DNA of 7,736 bases from an uncultured bacterium. GTDB taxonomy: Bacteria > Patescibacteriota > Gracilibacteria > Absconditabacterales > Absconditicoccaceae. How positions within the stretch are numbered: the first letter of the stretch is position 1; the number at the start of each line of letters is the position of its first letter. Below the pieces are notes generated by a model, which searched no databases, was not told where the DNA came from, and saw nothing but the letters and a program-made list of their open reading frames with translations. Shown piece by piece: positions 7,642 to 7,736 of the stretch. The position numbers were made by a program, and so were the translations under genes. The stretch lies in NCBI GenBank assembly GCA_937906635.1, contig CALCYP010000033.1:1-7736 (forward strand). Reading direction: 5' to 3'.

Positions 7642-7736
7642 AACGTGTAAAATATATTGATTTTTTTTTACATATCAACATTAACATGTAAAAGTTTTGC
7701 GATTTTTTTTACACGTTATTGAAACATGTAAAAATT
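7642..7736. repeat. Array of AACRTGTAAAA motifs upstream of Fic gene (candidate operators)
   Basis: Three direct copies of AAC(A/G)TGTAAAA start at 7642, 7683 and 7723, spaced 41 and 40 bp, close to four helical turns. Two inverted copies lie between them: TTTTACAT (7666-7673, partial) and TTTTACACGTT (7707-7717). The latter with the 7683 copy forms an 11-bp inverted repeat with one G/A difference. Each unit also shares GATTTTTTTTACA. The last copy reaches the window edge, so the array may continue. The position over the Fic promoter suggests operators, plausibly bound by the Fic protein's own winged-helix domain; that is inference. Confidence 0.65.
7651..7678 (-). promoter_or_regulatory. Candidate sigma70-type promoter of the Fic gene
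   Basis: Read on the - strand there is TTGATA (7678-7673), a 16-bp spacer rich in A, and TATATT (7656-7651). Each hexamer differs from the consensus by one base. Transcription would begin near 7643, giving a leader of about 30 nt before the start codon at 7613. The -10 end and start site overlap the first AACGTGTAAAA motif, as expected for repression by a bound protein. In AT-rich DNA such hexamers can arise by chance, so the support is mainly positional. Confidence 0.5.

Noticed and set aside
7642..7736. Repeats near the right edge as a CRISPR array
   Set aside because: The motif is only 11 bp, occurs in both orientations, the intervening sequence is partly conserved between units, and no cas gene is present.

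Overview
The window is AT-rich, gene-dense DNA that only makes sense under a non-standard genetic code. Nine long genes appear when in-frame TGA is read as glycine: by hand count about 107 TGA-Gly codons against about 26 GGN-Gly codons. Many of these glycines lie in invariant motifs, such as the HAD DxDG, Fic HPFYDGNG and GT4 EGFG motifs. TGA=Gly is the hallmark of Candidatus Absconditabacteria (SR1) and Gracilibacteria. A second signal narrows this down. Eleven in-frame CGA/CGG codons occur, several at positions where the family normally has tryptophan (HPK-W-S, FT-W-DNTA, WLDE-W-D, W-KDTP). All the conserved arginines I could identify use AGA, AGG, CGT or CGC. This matches the Absconditabacterales code (TGA=Gly, CGA/CGG=Trp; NCBI table 37), so I place the DNA there.

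Layout. Positions 1-79 hold a compact two-hairpin palindromic element of REP-like form whose 3' arm supplies an AGGAGG. From 113 to 6534, eight genes run on the + strand with gaps of 2-24 nt and look like one transcription unit. In order they are a GT2 glycosyltransferase, a HAD-IA phosphatase, a sugar-1-phosphate-type nucleotidyltransferase, a small cupin, a glycerophosphodiester phosphodiesterase (GDPD)-like enzyme, an FSGQAR-motif putative glycosyltransferase, a GT4 glycosyltransferase and a GT8 glycosyltransferase. On the - strand, ending only 2 nt from the GT8 stop, lies a Fic-domain AMPylator-type protein (6537-7613). Its upstream region contains a good -35/-10 pair embedded in an array of AACRTGTAAAA motifs repeated about every 41 bp, a likely operator array.

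Working together: the + strand block reads as part of a surface-polysaccharide cluster. Four glycosyltransferases or putative glycosyltransferases surround a four-gene cassette (HAD, nucleotidyltransferase, cupin, GDPD) that plausibly makes or processes a nucleotide-activated or phosphodiester-linked precursor; the substrate cannot be read from sequence. The Fic gene is a separate unit that probably regulates itself. Apart from the AGGAGG inside the palindrome, I saw no convincing Shine-Dalgarno sequence before any gene. No tRNA, rRNA, CRISPR array or insertion sequence was recognised. There is no non-coding stretch over 300 bases.
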